From the NCBI RefSeq assembly GCF_031755915.1, contig NC_083389.1, positions 24,365,001 through 24,429,000 of the forward strand: a DNA stretch of 64,000 nt. The letters are read 5' to 3'. Below the pieces are notes generated by a model that was not told where the DNA came from, searched no databases, and was given only the letters and a program-made list of their open reading frames with translations. The stretch is from Ziziphus jujuba. Its lineage: Eukaryota > Streptophyta > Magnoliopsida > Rosales > Rhamnaceae. Both the position numbers and the translations under genes were made by a program. Shown here piece after piece: positions 1 through 10,524 of the stretch; position 1 is the stretch's first letter; each line of letters opens with the position of its first letter.

Positions 1-8
1 CAACCGAC

Positions 9-1219
9 TGTTAGGCCTAAAATATTGATGATTTTATGCCATATTTATAGCTTAATATTTGTTAGTTTGTGTTAATTTGTTATGGAAAAATACTTAAGTA
101 TGTATTTTTCTTAATCTAGGTGAAAGAGGAAGAATTTTAAGAAAACAACCATAAAAATGGATTCCTTGGGTCGAATTACGGTGGGAAGGAAGATTTGAGC
201 TCGAACGGATCAAGCATTGAAAAGATTCCTTAAAGATTCCATAAAGATTCTATCGGGAATTTCATGATGGAAGTGGATGTCATATGAATCCTCACGATCT
301 GAAGATTTCAAATATCACATTAGAATTGGATTTCGAGATGAGAGTAAAAAGATATCATCATTTAAAGTTTGGAATTTATAAAAAGGAATATTCTAGTTAA
401 ATCTCCACCATTGATCAAAAGAGGGAATCAAGGCAATCCAAGGGCCAAGATTAAGACAAGTGGCAATAATTGGTTAATTTATCATTAATGAGGCACATGC
501 CATGTCACATGCCTCATTAAGGGTAAATTAGACTAATTAACTATTTTTTTTAAGAAAGAATTAGAGAAAATAAAAGTATTGGAGAGCAAGTAATATCAAT
601 TTTCCTTTTTTACACATGAAATTCGTCCAACCCTCTTCATGGCCTAAAAAAGGTATCTTACAAGACTCCCATGTTGAAAATAAAGAGAGAAAAAAGTTCC
701 CAAGATACTATATATATAGCCTTCACCACATTGAAGGAATATACACAAGTTTAGGGAGTTATTTAAGAGTTTTTAGGAGACTTAAATATAAACAAACCAA
801 ATTTTGGGAGTTTCTAAGTTTCTCTTAAGGGTTCTAGGGTGTTAAAGTTTTAGAGTTTTAGAAGATCAATTGGAGAGCTTGGAGGAGGCATAAAGACGTG
901 GGCTTGCTTGGAAAAGAAGGCTACGACTTTGAGAGCTCTTGGAGGAGAATTTCTTCAATAGTTTTTTTCTCTTTTCTTTTCTCTTTAATTGTGAATCTTA
1001 TTATTTTTAATAATTATGGATGTTGAATTTATTAATTGATTGCTTTTGTTTAATTTAGTTTATTTATTTTCAATTGCCATATTAAATTTTAGTTCAAATA
1101 TTACCAAAACCTAATTATCTTTGGTACTTAATTCTTAATCCCTTGGGTACGACAACCCTATTTTTCCACTTTATTATTTGAAAACGAGCCGTGCACTTGC
1201 GAGTTGATTTTACACATAA
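9..1219 (+). repeat. Athila-1 5' LTR, internally deleted
   Basis: Left LTR of Athila-1. It matches the 1737-bp Athila LTRs at 37602-39338 and 60963-62699 but lacks about 0.5 kb of the central part: after ATGGATGTTGA near 1018-1028 it jumps to the TTAATTGATTGC segment near 1033. The last bases are ACATAA rather than ACATCA, so the terminal CA is mutated. A TATA-like CTATATATATAG lies at 708-719. The first 70-codon open frame at 616-828 is within the LTR and is not considered a gene. Confidence 0.88.
709..719 (+). promoter_or_regulatory. putative TATA box of the Athila LTR promoter
   Basis: TATATATATAG is preserved at the same place in every Athila LTR of the window (17089-17099, 38310-38320, 61981-61991 on the minus strand, 63624-63634), followed by a CCCCCAC-like stretch in most copies. 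Position in the second quarter of the LTR fits the U3 core promoter. Inferred from motif and conservation only. Confidence 0.5.
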
Positions 1220-1225
1220 AGTTTT

Positions 1226-1243
1226 TGGCGCTGTTGCCGGGGA
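1226..1243 (+). other. primer-binding site, tRNA-Asp type (Athila-1)
   Basis: TGGCGCTGTTGCCGGGGA lies 6 bp after the LTR. It is complementary to the 3' end of plant tRNA-Asp except for one C-to-T change relative to the Athila-2 site at 39345. Confidence 0.85.
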
Positions 1244-1813
1244 TTAAGGCGTTAATATTAATTCGGATTGGGTTTAGAACTTTGAACATTGTTTTCTCAT
1301 TTTAAATTTTTATATTTGTTTCTTAATTTTGGTTTTAGTGTTGCATGCTAGGGTTTTAATTCTTTGCTTGTTTGGCCAACTTGCTTTGAATTTTTAATAC
1401 TTATTTTGTGGTACTTGAAACCAGAATTGTGTTTTTAATTTATTGGTGTTTAGGTTACAAGTCTAGCATACTTAGGGATTTTATTATTATTTTTTATTTG
1501 TTTGGTTGAATAAGATTAGGTTTAGCTTACTTTTAGTTGAAATTTTAGTTTGGCATAGTTGTTTACTTTAAAAGCAAACCTGCACAAAAGGGTTTAAGTT
1601 TTTGCATTCTTTTCCTTTGGTTCATTATTTCCTAGAGTTATTTTCATTTATCTTTTAGTTAGGTGTTGGTTTGTTTTTCTTTATTGCTAATTGATTTTAA
1701 TTGTTAGATTAGTTAGCAACATTAGAATTCCAATTTTTGTTTTCTTGTTCAATTTTCTAATTTTCTTTCTAATTTATTTTCCTTGCTCTCTTTTTAGGAA
1801 TTAGGTGTTGTGT
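1244..1813 (+). other. Athila-1 leader (5' untranslated region)
   Basis: T-rich leader between the primer site and the gag start. It has no convincing coding content. It contains roughly 135 bp (about 1345-1490) that are missing from the Athila-2 leader, where a short T-run replaces them. Confidence 0.6.
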
Positions 1814-4800
1814 ATGAGTCATAGTGGTGATCAAGAATTCAAGGAGGAAGTTGACTTGGAAAATAAACCAGCACCTAGAAAACAAGCCATAAGGGGTACT
1901 TGGGTACGTATAGACCAAGGAACTCAAAAAGGTGCAATGGCCAACCAAACAGAAGATGATTTGCCCATATGCGAGTATGCCGCTCACAAGAAAGTTGGTG
2001 ATTTGTCTTGCATAAGGAGACCACCCATTGAAGCAAACAATTTTAAAATTGAAGCATCTACTGCTTCTTTGGTTAATAATGTTCAATTTTGTGGTTTGCC
2101 TCATGAAGATCCAAACATTCATATTTCTAGTTTTCTTCAATTGTGTGATATGTCTAAACAAAATGGTGTTTCTGATGATGCTTTTCGATTAAGACTTCTT
2201 CCTTGGTCTCTTAGAGACAAGGCAAAAGTGTGGTTAAATTCTTTACCTGCAGGTACTATCACTACATGGGATGCTATGGAGGCAAAATTCCTAGACAAAA
2301 TTTTTCCTCCATCAAAGACCGCAAAATTGAAAAGTGATAGAAACAATTTTTGTTAATGGAACCAAGAAACTTTGTATGATGCATGGGAGCGCTTCAAGGA
2401 ACTATTAAGAAGATGCCCACACCATGGATTTCCTACATGGATACTGGTACAGATTTTCTATAATGGTCTAGATTATGGTAACAAACAATTGGTAGATGCA
2501 GCTGCAGGAGGTTCTTTAATGAAGAAGAGGCAATCAGAAGCATTTGAATTAATTGAAGAGATGGCCCATAATAACTACCAATATCCAAGTGAGAGGAGAC
2601 TAAATGGAAGAAGTCAAGTAAAGGCCGTGGAAGACGTTGATATTAACAACTTAGGAGCTCAACTTGCAACCCAATTCATGAAGACCTTGAACACTCAATT
2701 TGGTCAAATAGGGGTGAATTCTATCCAATCTACTAATAATTTTTTAGTTTGTGATTTATGTGGTGTTCACAATCATAAGGGTGTGGATTGCCAAGTTGGA
2801 AATCCCTTTGCTTCTGATGATGTTAATTTTGTAGGGAACTTTCAAAAGTAACAAAACAATCCATATTCGTTAACATATAATCCAGGATGGAGAAACCACC
2901 CAAATTTTTCATGGTCTAACAACAACCAGCAAGGGTCTAATCAAGGACAAAGCGGAGGGTTTCAAAGACAACAATTCCAATCTCCATTCTACCAAAAGCC
3001 GCAACTTGCACATCAAAATCAAAATTCTTCTCAAGCTCAAACTCAATTTTCTTCACTTGAACAATCCTTGCAAGAGTTATCTAATAATACTAATTCTTTG
3101 ATGTAGAGAACTGAGCAACAGTTGACAAAGCATAATCAAATGTTCAACAACCAAATGGCTGCAATCAAAAGCTTGGAGAACCAAATAGGTCAATTAGCAA
3201 CTCAATTCCAAAGAAGTCAAGGAACTTTGCCAAGCCAAACGGAGAAGAACCCAAAGGAGCAGGTTCAAACCATTACATTAAGAAGTGGAAAGCAAGTAGC
3301 CGGGCTTAAAGAAAGTGACAAAGGGATGGTGATTCTTGATGATGAAGATGAGGAGTGCCCCATAGACTCAATATCACACTTGGTCACACATGACAACTCA
3401 AAATCAAATGTGGAGCATAATGAGGCTTATAGGAGAAAAGATGAAGGTTCAAGTGATGCCATGAAGTCTCCACCAACAAAGTACATACCACCACATGCAA
3501 GAGAGACCGCGAGCTCACCAACTGGATCAAAGAAAGTTGAACCAGCACCTTACCTAAGCAAATCTATTGACAAGCACAACAAAGATGAGAAGAAAAATCA
3601 AGCCTACAAGAAAACCCCACCTCCACCTTTCCCATCTAGGTTTAGGAATGCAAAGTTAGATAATCAATTTAAAAAGTTTCTTGATGTATTTAAGCAATTG
3701 CATGTAAATATCCCTTTCGTAGATGCCTTAGAACAAATGCCTTCCTATGTTAAGTTTTTGAAGGAGATATTGTCAAACAAGAGGAGATGGGAGAATTATG
3801 AGTTAGCAGCTTTGAGTGAGGAGAGTAGTGCTAGGTTACACCATAGGATTCCACCCAAGTTAAAAGATCCGGGAAGCTTTGATATCCCGTGCAACATTAG
3901 ACATTATAATTTTATGGCTCTTTGTGATTTAGGTGCTAGCATTAATTTGATGCCATATAGCATTTACAGGAAGCTTGGAGTGGGAGATGTGAAGCCTACC
4001 ACAATGACTCTTCAAATGGCGGATCGAAGCATCAAAAGGCCATGGGGAATATTGGAGGATGTACTCTTAAAAGTAAACAAGTTCATATTCCCTGCAGACT
4101 TTATGATACTTGATATGGAGGAAGATGACAACATTCCAATCATTCTTGGAAGACCATTTCTTGCAACCGGACGTGCCCTCATTAATGTACAACAAAGGCA
4201 AGTAACCCTTAGAGTGCTCAATGAGGAGGTAAGTTTTCAAATCCCTAATGTTGTTAAATTTCCTAATCTTGATGAAATTTCTTCCTGCTTTCTTGTTGAT
4301 GCATGTGATGAATTGGTAAATGATATGGCAAACGAAAGTAATTTAGTTCCCTTAGGATTGAGTGAGTTATTTAGACCATGTGCAGAAGAAGAAAAACAAG
4401 AGTGTAACATCATAGATATAGCCACCCACTGTGATAGATTATGTTGGAAAGTTTGAGGATTTAGGTGAGAGTGGACCTAGAAAGATACCGAGTGTGGAGC
4501 ACCCACATATAATTAATTTGAAGCCACTACCTAGTCATTTAAAATATGCTTTTCTAGGATTTAATAATACCCTTCCAGTAATAATTTCATCCGCCCTTAG
4601 TGAGGACCAAGAAGCCAAACTTTTAGAAGTCTTAAGAGAATATAAAACTGCACTAGGTTGGACTATAGCTGATATTAAGGGTATTAGCCCCTCTATTTGT
4701 ACGCACAAAATACTTATGGAGGAAGACCATAAACCGACTGTAGAACATCAAAGGAGGCTTAATCCTAATCTTAAGGAAGTGGTTCATGGTGAGATTTTAA

Positions 4801-7410
4801 AGCTTCTAGATGCCGGGATTATCTATCCTATTTCGGATAGTAATTGGGTAAGTCCTATTCAAGTAGTTCCTAAGAAAGGTGGGATGATTATGCAAGAGAA
4901 TGATAAGAGTGAGCTTATTCCTACTAGGTTAGTTAGTGGGTGGAGAGTGTGTATTGATTACAGGAAGCTTAATAAGGCCACTAGGAAAGGCCATTTTCCT
5001 TTGCCATTCATTGATCAAATGTTAGAAAGGTTAGCCGGTAAGGAATATTATTGTTTTCTAGATGGTTATAGCGGTTACAATCAAATAGCTATTGCCCCTG
5101 ATGATTAAGAAAGAAAAGACTACTTTTACTTGTCCTTATGGAACTTTTGCCTATAGAAGGATGCCTTTTGGTTTATGCAATGCACCTGCAGCCTTTCAAA
5201 GGTGTATGATGTCCATCTTTTCGGATAATGTAGAAGATGTCATTGAAATTTTTATGGATGATTTTAGTGTATTTGGTTATTCTTTTACTTCTTCCTTGCA
5301 AAATTTATCTAGGGTTCGTCTAAGGTGTAAAGAAACTAATCTTATGCTTAATTGGGAAAAATATCACTTTATGGTTCAAGTGGGCATAGTTTTAGGTCAT
5401 AAGGTTTCTAAAAGGGGAATTGAGGTAGATAAAGCTAAAATATAAGTTATAGAGAAATTGCCTCCACCGACTTCAATAAAAGGTATTAGGAGTTTTCTTG
5501 GGCATGCGGGCTTTTATAGGAGATTTATTAAGGATTTTTCCAAGATAACTAAACCTTTTTGTAACTTGTTGAATAAAGATATTCCCTTTGTTTTTTATGA
5601 TGAATGCATGCATGCTTTTAATCTTTTAAAAGAAAAATTAATATTTGCTCCCATTATGTGTGCTCTAATTGGAATCTACCTTTTGAAATTATCTGTGATG
5701 CTAGTGATTATGCTATAGGAGCTGTTTTGGGACAAAGGAAAGATAAAAAACTGCATGTTATTTATTATGCTTCTAGAACTTTGAATGATGCTCGACTTAA
5801 TTATGCTACTACTAAAAAAGAGATGCTTGCCATTGTCTTTGCTTTTGATAAGTTTAGAGCATATTTGTTACGTTCTAAAACCATTGTCTATACCGATCAT
5901 AGTGCAATTAAGTACCTCATGAGTAAGAAAGAGTCTAAACCTAGGTTAATTAGATGTGTTTTGTTACTTCAAGAGTTTGATTTAGAAATTTTGGATAAAA
6001 AAGGAGTAGAAAACTTAGTAGCTGATCACTTGTCTAGGTTGGAATTGAGTGAGGAAAAAGAAGAAAGAGACATAGAAGAGTGTTTTCCAGATGAGAAAGT
6101 ATTTAAGGTTGATGGTGTGTTTGATGTACCTTGGTATGCTGACATTGTTAATTATTTGGTTACTAATGTTATGCCGCCTAGTTTGGAAAAACCATATGAA
6201 AAGCATAAGTTTCTTAAGAAAAGTAGGCATTACTTTTGGGATGACCCCTATCTTTTTAAGAAGTGTGCCGATGGTATAATTAGGAGGTGTGTTGCTAGAG
6301 AAGAGACAATGTCCATTATTAAAAGTTGTCATTCTAGTGAGTATAGAGGGCATTTTGGGACTAGAAAAACCATAGCAAAAATTTTAAATTTCGGATTTTA
6401 TTGGCCATCTATGTTTAAAGATACTAATATTTATGTGCAAGGGTGTGATAGGTACCAAAGAGTTGGGAACATATCAAGGAAGAATGAGATGCCTTTGAAG
6501 AGTATCCTTGAGGTAGAATTGTTTGATGTTTGGGGTATTGATTTCATGGGTCCTTTTCCTTCTTCTTGTGGTAATAAATATATTTTAGTTGCTGTGGATT
6601 ATGTTTCTAAACGGGTTAAAGCTAGTGCACTACCAACTAATGATGCACGGGTTGTAGTGAAATTTTTTAAAAAATAAATTTTAACTAGATTTGGTACACC
6701 CCGAGCAATCATTAGTGATGGTGGCACTCATTTTTGCAACAAACAATTTAAATCCCTTCTTGCTAAATATGGTGTTAAACATAAAATTGCTACTCCTTAC
6801 CACCCACAAACTAGTGGGCAAGTAGAAATTTCAAACATGAAAATAAAGAGGATTTTGGAGAAGACGGTCAATGCTTCAAGAAAGGATTGGAGCTTAAAGC
6901 TAGATGATGCACTTTGGGCATACCAAATCGCCTACAAGACCCCCATTGGTACTTCTCCATATAAATTGGTTTTTGGTAAGGAATGTCATCGTCCCATGGA
7001 ATTGGAGCATAACGCATATTGGCAACCAAGTTTCTCAATTTTGATCAAGAGGCTGTGGGCAAGAATAGGCTATTGCAATTGGATTAACTTGAAGAATTTA
7101 GGATGGATGCTTTCAAGAATGCAAAGATTTATAAAGAAAAGACAAAGAGATGGCATGACAAGATGATTAAAAAGAGGAACTTTCATGTTGGACAAAAGGT
7201 GTTTCTTTATAACTCTAAACTTAAATTGTTTCCAGTTAAATTAAATCAAGATGGAGTGGACCATATGATATTGTACTAATTTTTCCAAGTGAAGCAATTG
7301 AAATCACCAAACCGGGACATGAAAGTTTTAAGGTGAATGGGCAGCAGTTGAAGCCATATTATGAAGGTGGAGCGCTTGAGACTAGCTTCTACTTGGATCA
7401 TCTTAATTAA
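1814..7410 (+). pseudogene. Athila-1 gag-pol polyprotein pseudogene
   Basis: Broken counterpart of the open Athila-2 frame (39825-44513) that also keeps the integrase core Athila-2 has lost. Start is the ATG at 1814 in the context TGTATGAGTCAT. Order: Gag with a CX2CX4HX4C knuckle near 2755-2800; aspartic protease CDLGAS near 3925; RT with FMDDFSVFG near 5252; RNase H with [10 protein letters not shown] near 5697; integrase HHCC near 6330-6460, then core residues in GIDFMGPF (near 6538), SDGGTHF (near 6717) and QVEISN (near 6820). The end is a conserved VNGQQLKPYYEG-like tail before TAA. Damage seen: stops at about 2354, 2849, 3104, 5106 and 5443; a 2-bp deletion near 4433; a small insertion near 5110; a 1-bp loss near 5665; a stop at 6675; further frameshifts near 7060 and 7240. 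The second CCHC cysteine region of integrase reads CDRYQR instead of CDRCQR, so a zinc ligand is lost. Cannot make a full polyprotein. Confidence 0.88.
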
Positions 7411-9248
7411 GTTAAAGGGAGGAGTCAAGCTAATGACTTTAAACAAGCGCTCTTGGGAGGCAACCCAAGTTTCTCTGTTTACCTGTTTTTTATCTATTTA
7501 TTTTAGTTGTTTTTGCTTGTTTTCTTGTTTTGAGGTTGTTTTGATGTGTTTTGTTTGAGTTTTTGTAAGGTTTTAAGATGTTTAGGTGCAAAAGAGCAAA
7601 AGCTGAATGTTGAGAATTTCAAGTCTAAAGCAAGGTTTTTGGAGTATAACCACCTTGAATATGCATTGGAGTACATCAAATTGTATGGGCACATGCCCTT
7701 CTTTTCGGCCGCATGGTGTGTAGGGAAAATGCAACATGTAGGTTTTTCTCAGGTTTTCACATTACGAGGAACATTCCATGTCTTCAAAGGGGAATATTCT
7801 TTACCTTTTGTTTACTTTTGCTTTATTTTATGTTTTTCGCAATGAGGACATTGTTCATTTTAAGTTTGGGGGTGAAAAGCATGCTTTTCATCTTTTAAAT
7901 CTTGTCATTTAAGTGTTTTTTATTAGTTTTTAAACATGTTTGTTTTAGTTTTTATTTTCCTTCAATATAAAAAAAAATAAATTTGTTTTTGTGGTGTTTT
8001 CTTAAGTACTTTAAGGAGCCAATGATAAGACTATGATTGAAAATAAATTAGTTTTTAGATGTCGATTTGTTTTTATGTATGCTTAAATGCTTGAAGTTAT
8101 GTTCACATATTGTACTTTCAATAAATTTTGAGCACATAATCAATAATGCTAATTTAGATTGTGTTTTGAAGAAGGTTTGCATGAATTAGAGTACTTTATT
8201 ATTAATTGAACTCTAGAACTTGCTTGATTATTGCTTGAGGTGAAATCCTAGGTAAATGTATTACTAAGAACATGATTTAGGCCATCTTTGTTTAAGTTTG
8301 AGCCTTTCAAGCCTACCTAAAACATTATCTTCCACTTGTACCTTATTTGAGCCTCTAGGATGCATAAAGATGTATTAGAGCCTTTGTTCATTAAACCACA
8401 TTTACTTACCCTTTTTGAGTCTTAAATTTCTTTTTCCTACCTTGAACATACTATAAAGAGCGCTTTAATTGAATTGATATGAATATATGCTTGTGAGCTT
8501 GTTTGAGTGTTGAAAAAGAAAAAAAAATGAAGTTTGGAGGTGAAGTATGTGGTGAATTTGGCTTTAGTATGTATTTTTGTGTAAGTTGGAGGTTTGAATG
8601 TGTAATAAGAAGAAAAATAAGGGGGTTCAATGAAAAAGAAAAAGAAAAGCAAAACAATTGAAAAAAATATATATATATATGTGATGTGAAAAAGAACAAA
8701 AAATATATATACAATGAAAAGGAAAAATAAGAGATTTGTGAGTTTATATTGAAGTTAAAAGAAGAAAAGAAGTTCTAAGAAAGAAACAACTTTTACAAGT
8801 AATTTATTCACTGATATTTAATTTTAGCTTTCTTTCTTTGATTTATTATATCCTATCATTTTCTTTCTTTAGCCATATCCATTAGCCTTAATAATAAAAA
8901 CCATGAAGTCCTAATGAGTCAAGGTGGTGCAATATCCTACATTAGTGGAGAGTCATAATTAAGTCGAGTATATGGTAGTTCATACTTTATTATCAATCTC
9001 TAATTCTTGTAAATTTATTCAAATGCATGATATTGAGTGTATAAATTGATTTCCACATACAAACATTGGAAGTACCATATATGTTGGATATTGAGTTATA
9101 TAATTACTTTGAAACCATTTGCAAATTCATATGTTATACAATCTTTGAGGCACCTCATTAAAGTATCTTATGTTCTTTAAAAGATTGATTTTTATTTATT
9201 TATTCTTCTTCTTTGCTAGGGACTAGCAAATTTTAAGTTTGGGGGTAT
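7411..9248 (+). other. Athila-1 3' non-coding region, no env
   Basis: Many Athila-lineage elements carry an env-like frame here. None longer than about 100 codons is present, and none has signal-peptide or membrane logic I would trust. Near 7444-7470 there is an AAGCGCTCTTGGGAGGCAAC motif of a kind I recall as conserved just after pol in Athila relatives. TTTAAGTTTGGGGGTG occurs at 7859-7874 and nearly again at the true polypurine tract (9231-9246). The middle (about 8500-8790) is purine-rich with an AT microsatellite near 8668-8682. Confidence 0.6.
9231..9246 (+). other. polypurine tract of Athila-1
   Basis: TTTTAAGTTTGGGGGT immediately precedes the 3' LTR start (TGGTTAGG at 9249), the expected place for plus-strand DNA priming. 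Confidence 0.75.
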
Positions 9249-9626
9249 TGGTTAGGTCTAAAATATTGATGATTTTATGACATATTTATAGCTTAATATT
9301 TGTTAGTTTATGTTAATTTGTTATGGAAAAATATTTAATTATGTATTTTTCTTAATCTAGGTGGTATCTTTCTTAATCTAGGTGAAAGAGGAAGAATTTT
9401 AAGAAAACAACCATAAAAATGGATTCCTTAGGTCGAATTATGGTGGAAAGCAAGATTTGAGCTCGAACGGATCAAGCATTGAAAAGATTCCTTAAATATT
9501 CCATAAAGATTCTGTTGAGAATTTCATGATGGAAGTGGATGTCATATGAATCCTCACGATCTGACGATTTCAAATATCACATTAGATTTGGATTTCGAGA
9601 TGTGAGTGAAAAGATATCATCATTTA
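9249..9626 (+). repeat. Athila-1 3' LTR, first part
   Basis: Starts TGGTTAGGTCTAAAATATTG and follows the 5' LTR up to ATCATCATTTA, where CRM-1 is inserted. It has a short duplicated stretch near 9348-9382 (a repeated CTTAATCTAGGTG). The remainder resumes at 16741. Confidence 0.9.
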
Positions 9627-10524
9627 TGATACGAACCTAGAGCGACCTGCCTCTAAACCCGTAACAAAGATTGAATTAGACCGTCTAATTACAAGTTATC
9701 AATGGAAGACCTCGACCCATTACCTATATTTAGGGTAAGAACCTTGGTATGGTAAAGACGCCACAATAGGGTGCAGAATAACCTATTGATAAGTCAAATT
9801 TGAACTCCACAAACAAAGCTTGAAAAAGTTCGATATAGTTCTTAGAGAACAAAGAGAATCACTCTCATTTTGAATCAAAATTGTAATCTCCTCTTTATTC
9901 ATGACTTATGTGCTTTTAAATAGGCAAAATAAATTACAAAGCTTTCCTAAATTTGCTAAAAATAAAGGTGGAATAATAATGGACAAAAATTAGGTTTAGG
10001 AAACCTAATTTTGATAGGTTTATGATACCTAATTTGGTTAGGTTTAGGAAACCTAATTTAGCTCCTAGTTTCTTAATTTGAATGGCCTTTAATTCTTTGA
10101 CCAATTCAACTTTAATAAAATTAGGAAAGTAATTTAAAATCCTAATAAAAACGAAATTATGAAGGTAAATAGGCAACATGCCAAAATCCAATCAGAACAT
10201 AAATAAAAATTAATATATTCGTAATTATAAAATTTGGCCAAGCTTAGTTGGATGCCATGTCACCATATGATGCCACATCATCATGTTGTAGAAGTCCATG
10301 CATTAAACTCTCTTTTCACGTTGGCATCCACCATCCCAATCATATGGACCAATTTTGGTTCATCTTCACTAATGAACTTGCTTCCTTGGGTTGAAAACAC
10401 CTCTTGGATTAAACCATTTAGTGCCTCTTTCAATCTCTTTGCTCGTGCTCGGGTTATGGGTTCTGTAGACGTTTGAAATGGATCTGGGCTCCATCTTGAA
10501 GGGCTTTTGGTCATATCCTCATCA
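9627..10524 (-). repeat. CRM-1 3' LTR (898 bp)
   Basis: Left LTR on the plus strand, ending CCTCATCA. It encodes the last part of the pol frame on the minus strand (down to 10281). It holds a three-unit palindromic minisatellite (9990-10059) and the TTTAAATAGGC TATA-like box near 9914-9924. Subfamily I: it lacks the CACGTG-containing segment of the CRM-2 LTR. Confidence 0.88.
9990..10059. repeat. CRM LTR palindromic minisatellite, 3 units
   Basis: About 24-bp units built on TTAGGTTT-AGG-AAACCTAA, whose 8-bp arms are inverted repeats around a 3-bp centre. The middle unit is mutated (TATGATACC). Confidence 0.8.

Noticed and set aside
616..828. 70-codon plus-strand frame
   Set aside because: Lies within the Athila LTR around the TATA-like box and is not kept open in the other Athila LTR copies.
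1769..2161. 130-codon minus-strand frame
   Set aside because: Antisense to the Athila gag; its counterpart in Athila-2 is shorter, so it is a by-product of the sense coding sequence.
7546..7845. 99-codon frame after Athila pol as an env candidate
   Set aside because: No ATG at its start, low-complexity hydrophobic composition and no env-type features.
8437..8714. Hydrophobic Phe/Tyr/Ser-rich minus-strand frames
   Set aside because: Produced by purine-rich and AT microsatellite sequence in the Athila tail.
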